NCBI GenBank assembly: GCA_964342825.1
Contig: CAYFHO010000006.1
Span: forward strand, 1-64,000
DNA from: AAA164-E04 sp964342825
Lineage (GTDB): Bacteria > Verrucomicrobiota > Verrucomicrobiia > Limisphaerales > AAA164-E04
Reading direction: 5' to 3'
DNA: 64,000 nt
The translations under genes and the position numbers were made by a program. Below are positions 44,553-53,764 of this stretch, in pieces (the first letter of the stretch is position 1; each line of letters opens with the position of its first letter). Under the pieces are notes generated by a model. The model did not search any database, had not been told where the DNA came from, and was given only the letters and a program-made list of their open reading frames with translations.

Positions 44553-47500
44553 TTAATCTTCTGAGAACAAAAATTCCAGATCATTGCTGGAGAGATTGCT
44601 GGCGAAGCCCTCTTCTCCCAATACATCGCTGATAGTTTTGGCCTTTGACTGCTGGAGTTCCCAAATTTTCTCTTCAACTGTTCCCGGCGAAATGAGCCGA
44701 TAGGCGTTCACCGTTTGGGTTTGCCCGATGCGATGTGATCGGTCAATCGCTTGAGCCTCAACGGCTGGATTCCACCATGGATCATAAAGCACGACATAGC
44801 TTGCGGTGGTTAGATTCAAACCTGTTCCTGCAGCCCTCAAACTTAACAAGAACACAGATGGATCCGAATCTTCCTGAAAAGCGCTGACGACATCCATTCG
44901 ATTCTTTGTCTCACCTGTGAGCATGTAGGATGGAATTTCCCGGATCTTGCATTCGCGTTCAAGGATCTGAAGCATCTGAACAAACTGACTGAATACGAGC
45001 ACCTTTTGCCCTTCCGCCAGAAGCGGTTCCAGCAATTCAAACAAGGTTTCCGTTTTGCCGGAAGCCGAATCATTACCAACCAAAGTTGGATGACAGCAAA
45101 TTTGACGCAATCGAGTCAAAGCAGCCAACACATGCATCTTGCTTTTGGCGATGCCTTTTTGCTTCATGGCCTTGAACACCTGATCCCTGCTTCGACGCAA
45201 TTCGGCGAGATACAACTTGCGTTGTTCCTCGGTCAGCTCGCAATCGCGACGCTCGTCAATGCGGTCCGGAAGATCCTTGGCAACTTGCTTCTTCATGCGC
45301 CTCAGAAGCAAAGGACGCAGTTTTGCCGACAGTCGTTTTCTGGCGATGCGTTGAGCGACGTCCGCATTGTCACCCTTAGGCTCATAGTTCTCACTGAACT
45401 TGGTTTGATTACCGAGGTAATTGGGTTGAACAAAATCAACAATACTCCAGAGATCAAGCAGGCGATTCTCCAACGGTGTTCCGGTCAAGGCCAGGCGACG
45501 TCGACCTTTCAACTGTTTGACAGATTTTGTGACCTGAGCGGTTGGATTTTTAATATACTGAGCTTCGTCCAATACGATGGCACTGAATTCAAACTTGTTT
45601 AACTCCTCCAAATCCCGTCGAAGGATGGAGTAATTAGTAATGATCAAGTCGCGCTGGGGAATCTGTTTCCTTAAATTATGGCGTGCGGACCCACTCTCTA
45701 AAACCAGGGTGGTCAAATGAGGTGTAAATTTCTCTGCCTCTCGGCGCCAGTTGTGAAGTACCGATGCAGGACATATGACCAAGGCGGGTTTCCTCCGTTT
45801 CCCACTGTTGGCGTACAACCAAGCGAGCCAGGAGAGAGTTTGAAGAGTTTTTCCGAGTCCCATGTCGTCGGCCAGGACGCCTCCAAGCTTCATCTGGGTT
45901 AAATGACAAAGGAAATTAAATCCATCCTTCTGGTAAGGTCGAAGATCGGCAACAACCTCGTCGGGCAATTCAAGATCAGGGACACCTTTGAAGTCAGCGA
46001 TTTTTTCTTTAAGCGATCTGACTCTGGCATTGTTCCCAAACTGATCGATAGCGGCTTCATCGAGCTGAGATGCATGCAGCAATGCCACTTTGGTAGGATC
46101 ATTAGCCAGGCCATCCACCCCAAGTTCAGCCATGGTTTCCTGGGCATTTTGAACTGCATCCGTATCGAGTTCCACCCATCCACCATCAGGAAGTTTTACA
46201 AAACGCCCCGTTGCCGCCTGCAATTGCAGAAGGTCGGCTTCGGTTAGTTTCATTCCCTCCTGTTCCCATTCAGCCGAAACAGAAAGCCAGTCGATCCCAC
46301 TGCCATGCATGACCAATTTGGGACGAAGGCGTTTTGAATTTAAGAACAAACGTTGAAATGCTGTATTGCCAAGGTAGTCGGCTTCCGCTGGACGATCGGG
46401 CCAGACTTCTGAAAGGCCGATCAAGAAATTTTCAGTCGCATCACCAATCCAGAGTCCAGGTTCGGGTGTGAACCAGTCAAGGCGACGCAGCCATTGAGTC
46501 GATGCGTCCACCCGGGCATCATCCAAGAGTTCGGCTTTTCCATTCAGCCCCTGTTCCTCATTTTCCTTTTGCCATTCATGCCCGTTCCACTGCCAGGTGC
46601 TCTGGTCAAGTTCACTGACCGCTTTCAGGCGAAGTCGAACTGTATCATTTTCCAATTCGAAAACAAACTGCGGGGAAGCTTTGTGGGTCACACAAAGGTC
46701 CATCCAAATGGATTCATCGCTTGAATCCGATGTCTTTCTGAGATGCGTCAGCAATCGATGACTGAGTTTTTTTACAGGAATCGGAATTTGTTGTCCCCAT
46801 CGTTCCAGCAAAGCCTCATGAGGCGCACGACGCAGAAGGAAAAACTCATTGTCTACAACCGTCAGCATGGGATCTCCGACGATGTATGCCGCTTGATTAA
46901 AATTTAATTGTCGTCCATCGGCCAGATGCAATTTGGGTAAAAGCCCCAGGTCATCTTCCCCCTTTTCAATCGTCGGTTTCAGTTCTGCCACCTGACCGGT
47001 AAAGCTCAGAGAACCACCCTTTCCATCCAGTTCCATCCGCCCCTCTTTTCCCCATTTGGCTAACCACCGTAGCAAGTCCGCTCCCTGCAGCACCAACAAT
47101 TCCTGTTCATCGTCCTCCTCGGCATAGGTCTGATGGATCCATTCGACAAATTCCCAATCTTCAGATGAAAATAATTCGCGCTCATGAGAAGACCGATTGG
47201 TTAAATCCTTGATTTCCCCCAGGGTGCGAAATCTTTCTCCGCTGCGTGGTCGTGATAAAGTGAGTCGCATTTGAAGACGCACAACCGGGGATCCTTCCAC
47301 CACTGGAACCAATTCAAATAAAGCTCTAACACTGGCCCTGGGCGCATCCAAATGTTCGACTTTGGCGGGCAACATCCACTTTTCAAGATGCGAGATCAAT
47401 TCATGATCTTTCTCCGCTTCCTCAACTTCAGCCAAACGGTCAAAGTTGGCATGAGCCATCAACTCTGTGGGAAGAGGCCTTTTGGCGCGCAGGAAGAGTA

Positions 47501-47819
47501 ATGCGGTTTCTTCAAGACGCTCTTTTCCCGTCGTGTCCAACATTCGGGCCCACCAATCCGGCCCCACAAAATCACGTCGAGACAATGACAGTCGTTCAAA
47601 ATAGTCGTCCAGGATCAGGAAGGCACGCTGCGAATCTTCACATGCAGCAAACTGTTCGAGAAGATCTGTTCTTTCCGCCAAATCCGATTTTGAATCGGAG
47701 AGTTCACGCCTTAAATCAGCCCATGCACCATAGGTTTTATCCAACACGATGTTGTTGGCATCATATTTGGTATTTAGAACCGCTTTTTTACTTTTGGTTG
47801 CTTTACGTCCCCTAGGCAT
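44553..47819 (-). CDS. SNF2-family helicase
   Basis: The 1088-aa protein has a long N-terminal half (1-620) with a Lys-rich start and no family that I can name. A SNF2 ATPase follows: Walker A DDMGLGKTLQ near 652, DEAQ box near 765, and the C-terminal helicase motif DRSHRIGQ near 1030. These proteins translocate on DNA and remodel protein-DNA complexes such as stalled RNA polymerase. The insertion between the two lobes is short. The gene stands alone, so no restriction or defence neighbour points to a special role. Confidence 0.93.
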   Translation of the reverse strand: MPRGRKATKSKKAVLNTKYDANNIVLDKTYGAWADLRRELSDSKSDLAERTDLLEQFAACEDSQRAFLILDDYFERLSLSRRDFVGPDWWARMLDTTGKERLEETALLFLRAKRPLPTELMAHANFDRLAEVEEAEKDHELISHLEKWMLPAKVEHLDAPRASVRALFELVPVVEGSPVVRLQMRLTLSRPRSGERFRTLGEIKDLTNRSSHERELFSSEDWEFVEWIHQTYAEEDDEQELLVLQGADLLRWLAKWGKEGRMELDGKGGSLSFTGQVAELKPTIEKGEDDLGLLPKLHLADGRQLNFNQAAYIVGDPMLTVVDNEFFLLRRAPHEALLERWGQQIPIPVKKLSHRLLTHLRKTSDSSDESIWMDLCVTHKASPQFVFELENDTVRLRLKAVSELDQSTWQWNGHEWQKENEEQGLNGKAELLDDARVDASTQWLRRLDWFTPEPGLWIGDATENFLIGLSEVWPDRPAEADYLGNTAFQRLFLNSKRLRPKLVMHGSGIDWLSVSAEWEQEGMKLTEADLLQLQAATGRFVKLPDGGWVELDTDAVQNAQETMAELGVDGLANDPTKVALLHASQLDEAAIDQFGNNARVRSLKEKIADFKGVPDLELPDEVVADLRPYQKDGFNFLCHLTQMKLGGVLADDMGLGKTLQTLSWLAWLYANSGKRRKPALVICPASVLHNWRREAEKFTPHLTTLVLESGSARHNLRKQIPQRDLIITNYSILRRDLEELNKFEFSAIVLDEAQYIKNPTAQVTKSVKQLKGRRRLALTGTPLENRLLDLWSIVDFVQPNYLGNQTKFSENYEPKGDNADVAQRIARKRLSAKLRPLLLRRMKKQVAKDLPDRIDERRDCELTEEQRKLYLAELRRSRDQVFKAMKQKGIAKSKMHVLAALTRLRQICCHPTLVGNDSASGKTETLFELLEPLLAEGQKVLVFSQFVQMLQILERECKIREIPSYMLTGETKNRMDVVSAFQEDSDPSVFLLSLRAAGTGLNLTTASYVVLYDPWWNPAVEAQAIDRSHRIGQTQTVNAYRLISPGTVEEKIWELQQSKAKTISDVLGEEGFASNLSSNDLEFLFSED

Positions 47820-48048
47820 TTTTTAAATTTCGAAAATCAGTTTGTTAAAAATAGTTGTTTCTACCGGATCATGATGATCTCAGGATGAAGCATTCGCACA
47901 GCGATGGATTCGGAGTTGTTACCATTCGACATGAAAGAAAGCCATGCGTTGCGCCAGATGTCGGTTGAACCTCAATAGCTTTCCCTCAGAAGCAAGATGA
48001 TATCATGAAACCAGATACAGAAGTCATTCTTCGGTGATGTATTCAGAA

Positions 48049-49398
48049 TTATCCTGAAACTGCGTTGGTATTATCGACGGATGCACCACAGCCTTGCTTC
48101 GTGGCTTCAGGTTGACAGTCTTTGGAATCAGATTCATTCACCGCCTGGCGTGCCTCTGCAAGATGGCCCTGATTGATGGAGCAGCCGTTGAAAGCGTGAA
48201 CTTTGGCGCCTTCATGATAGGGCTGAGGTTTGGGGCCGAAATTGTATCGAATATTTTTCCAGGTGTCTCCGAACTTGGCATCCACTCCAAGTGCGCCACT
48301 TGGATCGTATCCACAATGAACCATGCAATTCTCACATCTTGGATCACGGGCCACACCATCAACGACTCCGTACTTGTCCCAATCAACATTGTCCAACATC
48401 TCCTGATAGCCGGAATAATGGCCGTCTGTCATAAGGTAACAGGGAGCTTTCCATCCGCGAATATTGCGAGTAGGGATGGCCCAGGCAGAACAAGTGAGTT
48501 CACGTTTGCCTGCAAGAAATTCTTGGTAAACAGGAGTACCAAAGATAGTGAATTTTTCTCCCCATTCCTGAATGCGAGCAAATTTCTCTCGTGTCATCTC
48601 ACGTGTCAGGAAAAAATCCTCTGGCTGCTTGCCCAGGCGCTTGACCATGTCTTTTTTGGCTGCGTCGTAATCGTAGCCGGGGGATATGGTGTGTCCATCG
48701 ACTTCAAGCGATGACAGATAGGCAAACATATCTTCAATTTCCTTCACATCGGTTTCTTTATAAACCGTTGTGTTGGTCGCAACTTGATATCCGACAATCT
48801 TTGCCATGCGAATGGCGGCAATGCATTCTTGGAATACCCCCTCTCGTTCCACAATCAGATCATGAGTGTATTCCAATCCATCCACATGAACATTCCAGTA
48901 TAACCACTCTGATGGTGCGATGACTTGTGGCTTGGATGGTTTGCCCGCTCGGATGAAATCCATGTCCTTGTCGTCGATCAAATCCTCCGCCCGTAACAGC
49001 TTCAACCTGGGTTCCCATGATTCTTCGTAGACGGAAGCAAGGTAGTCTCTCATTTTCTTCCGCATAAACATTCCGTTTGTGCAGATGTAAATGATGCGTC
49101 CCTGTTCACGAAGTCCCTTCACAAGGTTTTCGATTTCGGGATAAATCAAAGGCTCACCTCCGCAAATCGAAACCATGGGAGCATCACAATCTTGAGCAGA
49201 TTCCAGACAATCTTCCAGCGGCATCATGTCTTTCAGGCTGGTGGAATACTCCCGAATACGACCACATCCGGTGCAAGTCAGATTGCAGGTATGCAAAGGT
49301 TCCAGCTGCAGAACCATGGCGAACTTGGGCGTTCGCTTAATTTTATGTTTGATGATGTGTGATGCGATCTTGGCCGTCAGTGCTAAGGGAAATCTCAT
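48049..49398 (-). CDS. hpnH: Hopanoid biosynthesis radical SAM protein HpnH (adenosyl-hopene transferase)
   Basis: HpnH adds the adenosyl group to diploptene, the first step of hopanoid side-chain synthesis. The 449-aa protein has the radical SAM CNLTCTGC motif (C38, C42, C45), SICGGEPLIYPEI, the AWAIPTRNIRGWKAPCYLM block and CENCMVHCGYDP. It is longer than typical members: about 40 residues are inserted before WNVHVDGLEYTHD (the KLLRAEDLIDDKD region), and a polar C-terminal tail is added. It overlaps an upstream lipoprotein gene by 4 nt. No squalene-hopene cyclase is in the window. Confidence 0.92.
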   Translation of the reverse strand: MRFPLALTAKIASHIIKHKIKRTPKFAMVLQLEPLHTCNLTCTGCGRIREYSTSLKDMMPLEDCLESAQDCDAPMVSICGGEPLIYPEIENLVKGLREQGRIIYICTNGMFMRKKMRDYLASVYEESWEPRLKLLRAEDLIDDKDMDFIRAGKPSKPQVIAPSEWLYWNVHVDGLEYTHDLIVEREGVFQECIAAIRMAKIVGYQVATNTTVYKETDVKEIEDMFAYLSSLEVDGHTISPGYDYDAAKKDMVKRLGKQPEDFFLTREMTREKFARIQEWGEKFTIFGTPVYQEFLAGKRELTCSAWAIPTRNIRGWKAPCYLMTDGHYSGYQEMLDNVDWDKYGVVDGVARDPRCENCMVHCGYDPSGALGVDAKFGDTWKNIRYNFGPKPQPYHEGAKVHAFNGCSINQGHLAEARQAVNESDSKDCQPEATKQGCGASVDNTNAVSG

Positions 49399-49679
49399 GA
49401 TGGATCAGTTTCGGCAACCCTCTCAAAGGGTGCCTCTCGAAAGAATACTGGAAAAGGGTTTGAAACGGTCGATGCAGCTGAATCTACGGTAAAGGGAAGA
49501 CGATCGGGCGAATGCCCTTCAGAGCGTCCATCCTTTCCCGCCATCCCAGGCAGGAAAAAAGTCGCAGGAGAAGCCCCTCCTCCGGCATTGACCCCACCAC
49601 AGCCGGTCAGCACCACAGCGAGTAGTAGGACCGCAAAGGCAACAGACCATTTACAATTGAAAACAAAGTTCACTATCAC
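49395..49679 (-). CDS. Small lipoprotein coupled to hpnH
   Basis: The 94-aa protein has a hydrophobic signal with a clear lipobox (VVLTGCGG, Cys near residue 27), then a Gly/Pro/Ser-rich low-complexity mature part. The stop overlaps the hpnH start (ATGA), so translation is coupled. The start is GTG at 49679 or 49673. The membrane lipoprotein may help hopanoid handling, but this rests on position only. Confidence 0.65.
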   Translation of the reverse strand: MIVNFVFNCKWSVAFAVLLLAVVLTGCGGVNAGGGASPATFFLPGMAGKDGRSEGHSPDRLPFTVDSAASTVSNPFPVFFREAPFERVAETDPS

Positions 49680-49854
49680 AGTTTATGCGATGCGAGTCCT
49701 CGTATCACAAGTAAAAAAAAGAAAGGATGCAGATTTCTTGTTTGAAGGCAGAAAACTCCGGCAGGAATACAGAGTTAGCAAAGGATTGCACGCAGGGCTG
49801 GCAGACACGAATGGACATCGCGTTGATTCCCCTGATCGAACAATATAATAGCAC

Positions 49855-50517
49855 TTAATGACCTTCGAGAGCCTGTAGAATGTGCCTTTTGACTTCTTCG
49901 GCCAGGACCTTGGAACCCTCTTTGGTGAAGTGCACATTGTTGGGCTGCTGAAGTTCATCCAGGCGATCCAATGTAAATCCAAAAAGATCGTTCACCGGAA
50001 CGTCATGTTTCTTCATGATTTGCAATGCGGCTTTGTTATACCTTGCTGCCTGGAAGGCTTCCCGAAGCGGCCCTGCTGGTTTGTCGGCATAAGCCGTCGT
50101 GGTGGCAAATATCAGTGCTGCTCCGGTTTTCTTGAGGCGCAGGACGATCTTCTCCATATTCGCGGCGTAATCATTGAGCTCGATCTGAATATGACCATTC
50201 TCTTTCGAAGTAGTGTTCTTGCCGTTTTCATCCACGTACTTCAGATCATGCAGTCCATGATTAAAGTGAATCACATCCCATGAGGTATCGCCTAGCCACT
50301 TTTCAAGGTTCTTAAGACCGAACCCTGAATGTTGGGCATTGCCTGGATTGTGGACAACCTTTGCCTTTCCTTCCAGCAGCTCAATCAATGGTTTGGTGTA
50401 ACCATTGGAAATGGAGTCCCCGATGATCAGAACATTTGGCAATGGTTTCTTTTCAGATTCGGAAAAAATGGATCCCCCAAATAGGAGAAGTCCCAAAATG
50501 ATATTTAGCATCTTCAT
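49855..50517 (-). CDS. Secreted SGNH/GDSL hydrolase
   Basis: The 220-aa exported protein has a signal peptide (1-19) and the SGNH blocks: IIGDSIS (nucleophile Ser), NPGNAQHSG, FNHGLHDLK (Asn block) and NNVHFTKEG (catalytic His). It most probably removes acetyl or acyl groups from carbohydrates. It lies 33 nt after the SMP-30 lactonase gene on the same strand, which suggests a common role in sugar use. Confidence 0.9.
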   Translation of the reverse strand: MKMLNIILGLLLFGGSIFSESEKKPLPNVLIIGDSISNGYTKPLIELLEGKAKVVHNPGNAQHSGFGLKNLEKWLGDTSWDVIHFNHGLHDLKYVDENGKNTTSKENGHIQIELNDYAANMEKIVLRLKKTGAALIFATTTAYADKPAGPLREAFQAARYNKAALQIMKKHDVPVNDLFGFTLDRLDELQQPNNVHFTKEGSKVLAEEVKRHILQALEGH

Positions 50518-50550
50518 ATCTTAATTAGCTTGAGCTGGTCTTGAATGAAC

Positions 50551-51633
50551 TCAGGTGATGTGCGCACCCTTGGTCTCCACATAAACGGAGTATAAAGACT
50601 GACTTCCAGTCATGAAAAGCCGATTCCTTTTGGGGCCACCGAAACAAAGATTGCTGCAGATTTCAGGTAGAAGGATTTGACCTATCCGTTCTCCCTCGGG
50701 TGAAAAAATATGAACTCCATCATACCCATCTCCACCCCATCCCGCACTGGCCCATATGTTGCCATCCACATCGGCACGAATCCCATCTGCTAGACCGGAA
50801 CCAACTCCCTCAAGTTCCATCGAGCAAAACCGCCTCCGTTTGGCAAGTCGATTGGAATCCAAAACATCCCAAACATAAATCCCCTTGGAATCACTCAGCA
50901 CTGAGTCAGCAACGTACAGCTTTCGATAATCAGGTGAAAAGCAAAGGCCGTTCGGTTTGACTATTGCGTCTGTCACAAGCGACATCTTCGTACCGTCAGG
51001 GTCAATACGGTAAACCGCTTCCTTGAGGTGTAAAGTCCCCTTCTTCCCTTCATAATCCTTCATGCTTCCATAACCTGGATCTGTAAACCAGATACCACCG
51101 TCTGGATGCACCACCGCATCGTTGGGGGCATTCAAAGGTTTTCCCTGCCAGGAGTCCGCCAACACGGTTTTCTCGCCATTGTGTTCGTACCTTACCACTT
51201 TGCGCGTACCGTGTTCACAGGAAATTTGCCTGCCCTGCCAATCAAATGTGTTTCCATTGCTGTTGCCTGAGGGATGCCTGAATCGACTGACCGCACCATT
51301 TTCAGCCAACCAGCGAAACTGGACATTGTTGGGAATATCGCTCCACAAAAGGTATTTTCCCACGGCATTCCAGGCTGGTCCCTCCGCCCATAACGAACCG
51401 GTATGGAGACGCTGAATAGGGGTGTTGAATATCTTGTATTTGGCGAAACGCGGGTCAAGCACCACAATGTCGGGATCCGGATAGCGAACGGGTTGCTGAC
51501 CACTCCAATCACGCGAAAGTAGAGGTATGCTCATTCCAGCCAATCCCACAGAACTCAGAAAGGTTCTCCGAGTGGATAAAGTCGACTCGTGATGGTTCAG
51601 AGGATGGTAAACGTCATTCTTCGAAGGCTTCAT
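50551..51633 (-). CDS. SMP-30/gluconolactonase family enzyme (Tat-exported)
   Basis: The six-bladed propeller hydrolase of about 360 aa has a twin-arginine signal (TRRTFLSSVGLAGM). Family marks are LWAEGPAWN, LWSDIPNN, GNTFDWQGR, LNAPNDAVVHPDGGIWFTDPGYG and KPNGLCFSPDYRKLYVADS (metal Asn/Asp). It hydrolyses sugar lactones such as gluconolactone, probably in the periplasm. ATG 51633 is chosen; ATG 51666 would give a longer N-terminus. It precedes the GDSL hydrolase gene. A strong hairpin lies at 51697-51737 in the leader. Confidence 0.9.
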   Translation of the reverse strand: MKPSKNDVYHPLNHHESTLSTRRTFLSSVGLAGMSIPLLSRDWSGQQPVRYPDPDIVVLDPRFAKYKIFNTPIQRLHTGSLWAEGPAWNAVGKYLLWSDIPNNVQFRWLAENGAVSRFRHPSGNSNGNTFDWQGRQISCEHGTRKVVRYEHNGEKTVLADSWQGKPLNAPNDAVVHPDGGIWFTDPGYGSMKDYEGKKGTLHLKEAVYRIDPDGTKMSLVTDAIVKPNGLCFSPDYRKLYVADSVLSDSKGIYVWDVLDSNRLAKRRRFCSMELEGVGSGLADGIRADVDGNIWASAGWGGDGYDGVHIFSPEGERIGQILLPEICSNLCFGGPKRNRLFMTGSQSLYSVYVETKGAHIT

Positions 51634-51696
51634 ATGCAAAATGGAGATATCCCATGGTGGGATCAATTGCCTTCAAAGTAAAGAAGAAGAAATAGA

Positions 51697-51737
51697 GAGA
51701 GCCGGCCAAAGAAAGGAGGGAACTTTGACCGGCTCTC
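51697..51737 (-). terminator. Long hairpin in the leader of the SMP-30 gene (terminator or attenuator)
   Basis: GAGAGCCGGCCAAAG (51697-51711) pairs with CTTTGACCGGCTCTC (51723-51737) over 15 positions with one mismatch on the plus strand. On the minus strand that position becomes a G-U pair, and the tail is T-rich (TCTATTTCTTCTTC). It therefore looks like a minus-strand terminator or attenuator 64 nt upstream of the SMP-30 start codon. Confidence 0.5.
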
Positions 51738-51967
51738 AACCAACAGGAGTAACCAACTAAACCAATCCCCAACAGAGGATTTGTAAGTTGAAAAGCAATC
51801 GGAATGCCAGACGATCAAGCCAAACCTGACACAAAGCTTTCGTCAGCGAAGGATTTTTCGCAACACCTTCATTAAAATAATGTTAAAACGTAACATATCT
51901 GGAAAATATTTTGACAAAAAATACCGAGCACCGCAAACAACCTTAAGCACACCAATTTTAAGCAATG

Positions 51968-51984
51968 CACTTGCATTTCGATTA
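51968..51984 (+). repeat. 17-bp motif shared with 31334-31350 (copy 2)
   Basis: CACTTGCATTTCGATTA is identical to the copy upstream of the orphan island and in the same orientation relative to the next plus-strand gene. Confidence 0.4.
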
Positions 51985-52155
51985 GCGATACACGCATTGC
52001 AACGCAGGTAGAACAAAATCAGTTACTTATACAGCTTAAACCGGCTATTCATCCATGCTGAAGACATCTTTCTTGAAGGTGAAATTCCTTATCATTTGGA
52101 GAACATATGCAACCTGACGCTTGTGGTTTTTCATCAAGAGTTATAAACTTATGTG

Positions 52156-52614
52156 ATGACTAAGGACGTTATCCAAGTGAAGATTCGCGGAATATTGCCC
52201 GTAAATAACGGTGAGGCGGTCTTCCTTGGCAATCAGCAAAAGGTCTTTGTCATCCAAATTGAGAGGACCATGGGTGAAATTATCAAAATGTTCATCCAAA
52301 ACAAATCAAAGCAACGCCCCCTGACTCATGATCTGATGACTCATTGTTTTCAGGGCTTCGGCATCTCCGTGGACAGGGTCATCATTACGGAACTGAGGGG
52401 AACCACCTATTATGCCAGAATGATCCTCCAGCAAAGGAACGAGCTGGGCCGAAAAATCGTCGAACTCGATGCGCGTCCAAGCGATTGCCTGGCGCTGGCC
52501 ACCGCCCAAAAAAGACCCATTTTCGTAACCGCAGATTTATTCAATGATGTTGAAGACATGAGCCATATCCTGGATGAAATCAAAAAGTCCAGCGGCGATG
52601 ATGAAGTGACCTGA
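52156..52614 (+). CDS. Bifunctional nuclease family protein (DUF151)
   Basis: The 152-aa protein matches DUF151/BFN: IQVKIRGILP start, then FVIQIERTMGEIIKMF, ITELRGTTYYARMIL and ELDARPSDCLALA. Family members are reported as DNases/RNases or as stress-linked factors; many are short like this one. Its stop codon overlaps the holA start (TGATG). ATG 52156 is preferred over the GTG one codon earlier. Confidence 0.9.
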   Translation: MTKDVIQVKIRGILPVNNGEAVFLGNQQKVFVIQIERTMGEIIKMFIQNKSKQRPLTHDLMTHCFQGFGISVDRVIITELRGTTYYARMILQQRNELGRKIVELDARPSDCLALATAQKRPIFVTADLFNDVEDMSHILDEIKKSSGDDEVT

Positions 52615-53747
52615 TGCCCCCCAAAGCTCCCAAAAAAGAAGGTCCCCCCAACCTTGTCTGCGGTGATGAAGACTTAATGGTCAAAGAGCGCAGTGCCAGC
52701 ATATTCAGAGAGTGGACCGAACAGTTTCCTGAACATGAGCAGGAACTGATTGATGCTGCTGCAGGCAACGCAAGTGAAGCTGGAAAAGCCATCGGCAAAC
52801 TCATGGAAGCGATGCAAACAATGCCATTTTTTGGCACGGGCAAATGCATCTGGTTTCGCAACTGTAATTTCCTCGGCGAGGAACGCACCTCCTCTACGAA
52901 AGCGGTCACCGAGGGACTGGCCAGTGTCATCGACGAATTAAAACAAACGGATCCTCAAAAATTCCGGGTGTTGATTTCCGCTGGAAAGGTGGACAAGAGA
53001 AAATCGTTCTATAAGCAATTTCAAAAACTTGGACAGGTGGAGATCTTTCAGGGATGGGACGCTGCCAAATCTGACTGGATCCCCGAAGCCGAGCAACGCA
53101 TTGATGAGGTATTTGAGGCAAATGGTGTTTCTATTCATCCAGAAGCACGGGCTGCCTTGATTGAAAGCGTGGGACCCAATGCAAGACAGTTGATGCAAGA
53201 AGCGGAAAAACTGGCCTTGTTTGTGGGGGACTCAGGTCAGGCCAAACTGGAAGATGTTCAACAAGTCGTTTCTCGAAATAAACAGGCGAAGGCCTTCGCT
53301 CTTGGTGATGCCGTGGGAAATCGCAACCTCACTCTGGCCATTCGGTGCCTGGACGAAGAATTGTGGGAGATGAAGCTGGACCGACAACGGAGTGCCATAG
53401 GTTTGCTCTACGGTTTGATTTCCAAGGTCAGAACGCTCATCCTGGTGAAGGAAATGCAAAGAAAGGGCTGGCTGCGGATGGAACGCCAGTTTTTCAGGTT
53501 CAAGCAACAACTTGAAAAAGTTCCGGAGGGCGAATTGCCCAAGGATCCTAAATTCAATCCACTGAGATTAAATCCCTACGTACTATTCAGGGCTATGCCT
53601 CAGGCTTCCAACTACGCCATGAATGAACTTGTTCAAGCGATGGAAACTCTTTACGACGCCAACATGAAATTAATTTCCAGTGCCCTGGACGACGGGCAAG
53701 TGCTCCAACAATCGATCGTATCGATCATTACCAAAAAACCAGCATAG
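52614..53747 (+). CDS. holA: DNA polymerase III subunit delta
   Basis: HolA opens the beta clamp in the clamp-loader complex. The 377-aa protein begins PNLVCGDEDLMVKERSA, followed by FFGTGKCIWFRNCNFL, then a helical middle (IHPEARAALIESVG, QLMQEAEKLALF) and a collar domain (FALGDAVGNRNLTLAIRCLDE; NPYVLFRAMPQA). The length is normal. It is coupled to the DUF151 gene upstream and followed 17 nt later by a STAS gene. Confidence 0.9.
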   Translation: MPPKAPKKEGPPNLVCGDEDLMVKERSASIFREWTEQFPEHEQELIDAAAGNASEAGKAIGKLMEAMQTMPFFGTGKCIWFRNCNFLGEERTSSTKAVTEGLASVIDELKQTDPQKFRVLISAGKVDKRKSFYKQFQKLGQVEIFQGWDAAKSDWIPEAEQRIDEVFEANGVSIHPEARAALIESVGPNARQLMQEAEKLALFVGDSGQAKLEDVQQVVSRNKQAKAFALGDAVGNRNLTLAIRCLDEELWEMKLDRQRSAIGLLYGLISKVRTLILVKEMQRKGWLRMERQFFRFKQQLEKVPEGELPKDPKFNPLRLNPYVLFRAMPQASNYAMNELVQAMETLYDANMKLISSALDDGQVLQQSIVSIITKKPA

Positions 53748-53764
53748 TAAAATCGAGGCGTAAT

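Larger units (their letters stand above)
51667..52155. other. Intergenic region with hairpin and AT-rich segment
   Basis: No gene is supported. It contains the hairpin at 51697-51737, an AT-rich stretch at about 51870-51930 with a TTGACA at 51911-51916 but no good -10 partner, and the second copy of the 17-bp motif (51968-51984). Confidence 0.5.

Noticed and set aside
44553..47819. SNF2 helicase as part of a defence system (DISARM-like)
   Set aside because: No methylase, phospholipase D or DUF1998 gene is adjacent; it stands alone.
47868..47880. Palindrome GATCATGATGATC upstream of the SNF2 gene
   Set aside because: It is short, and the same string also occurs inside the ccsA/hemX-like gene, so chance is likely.
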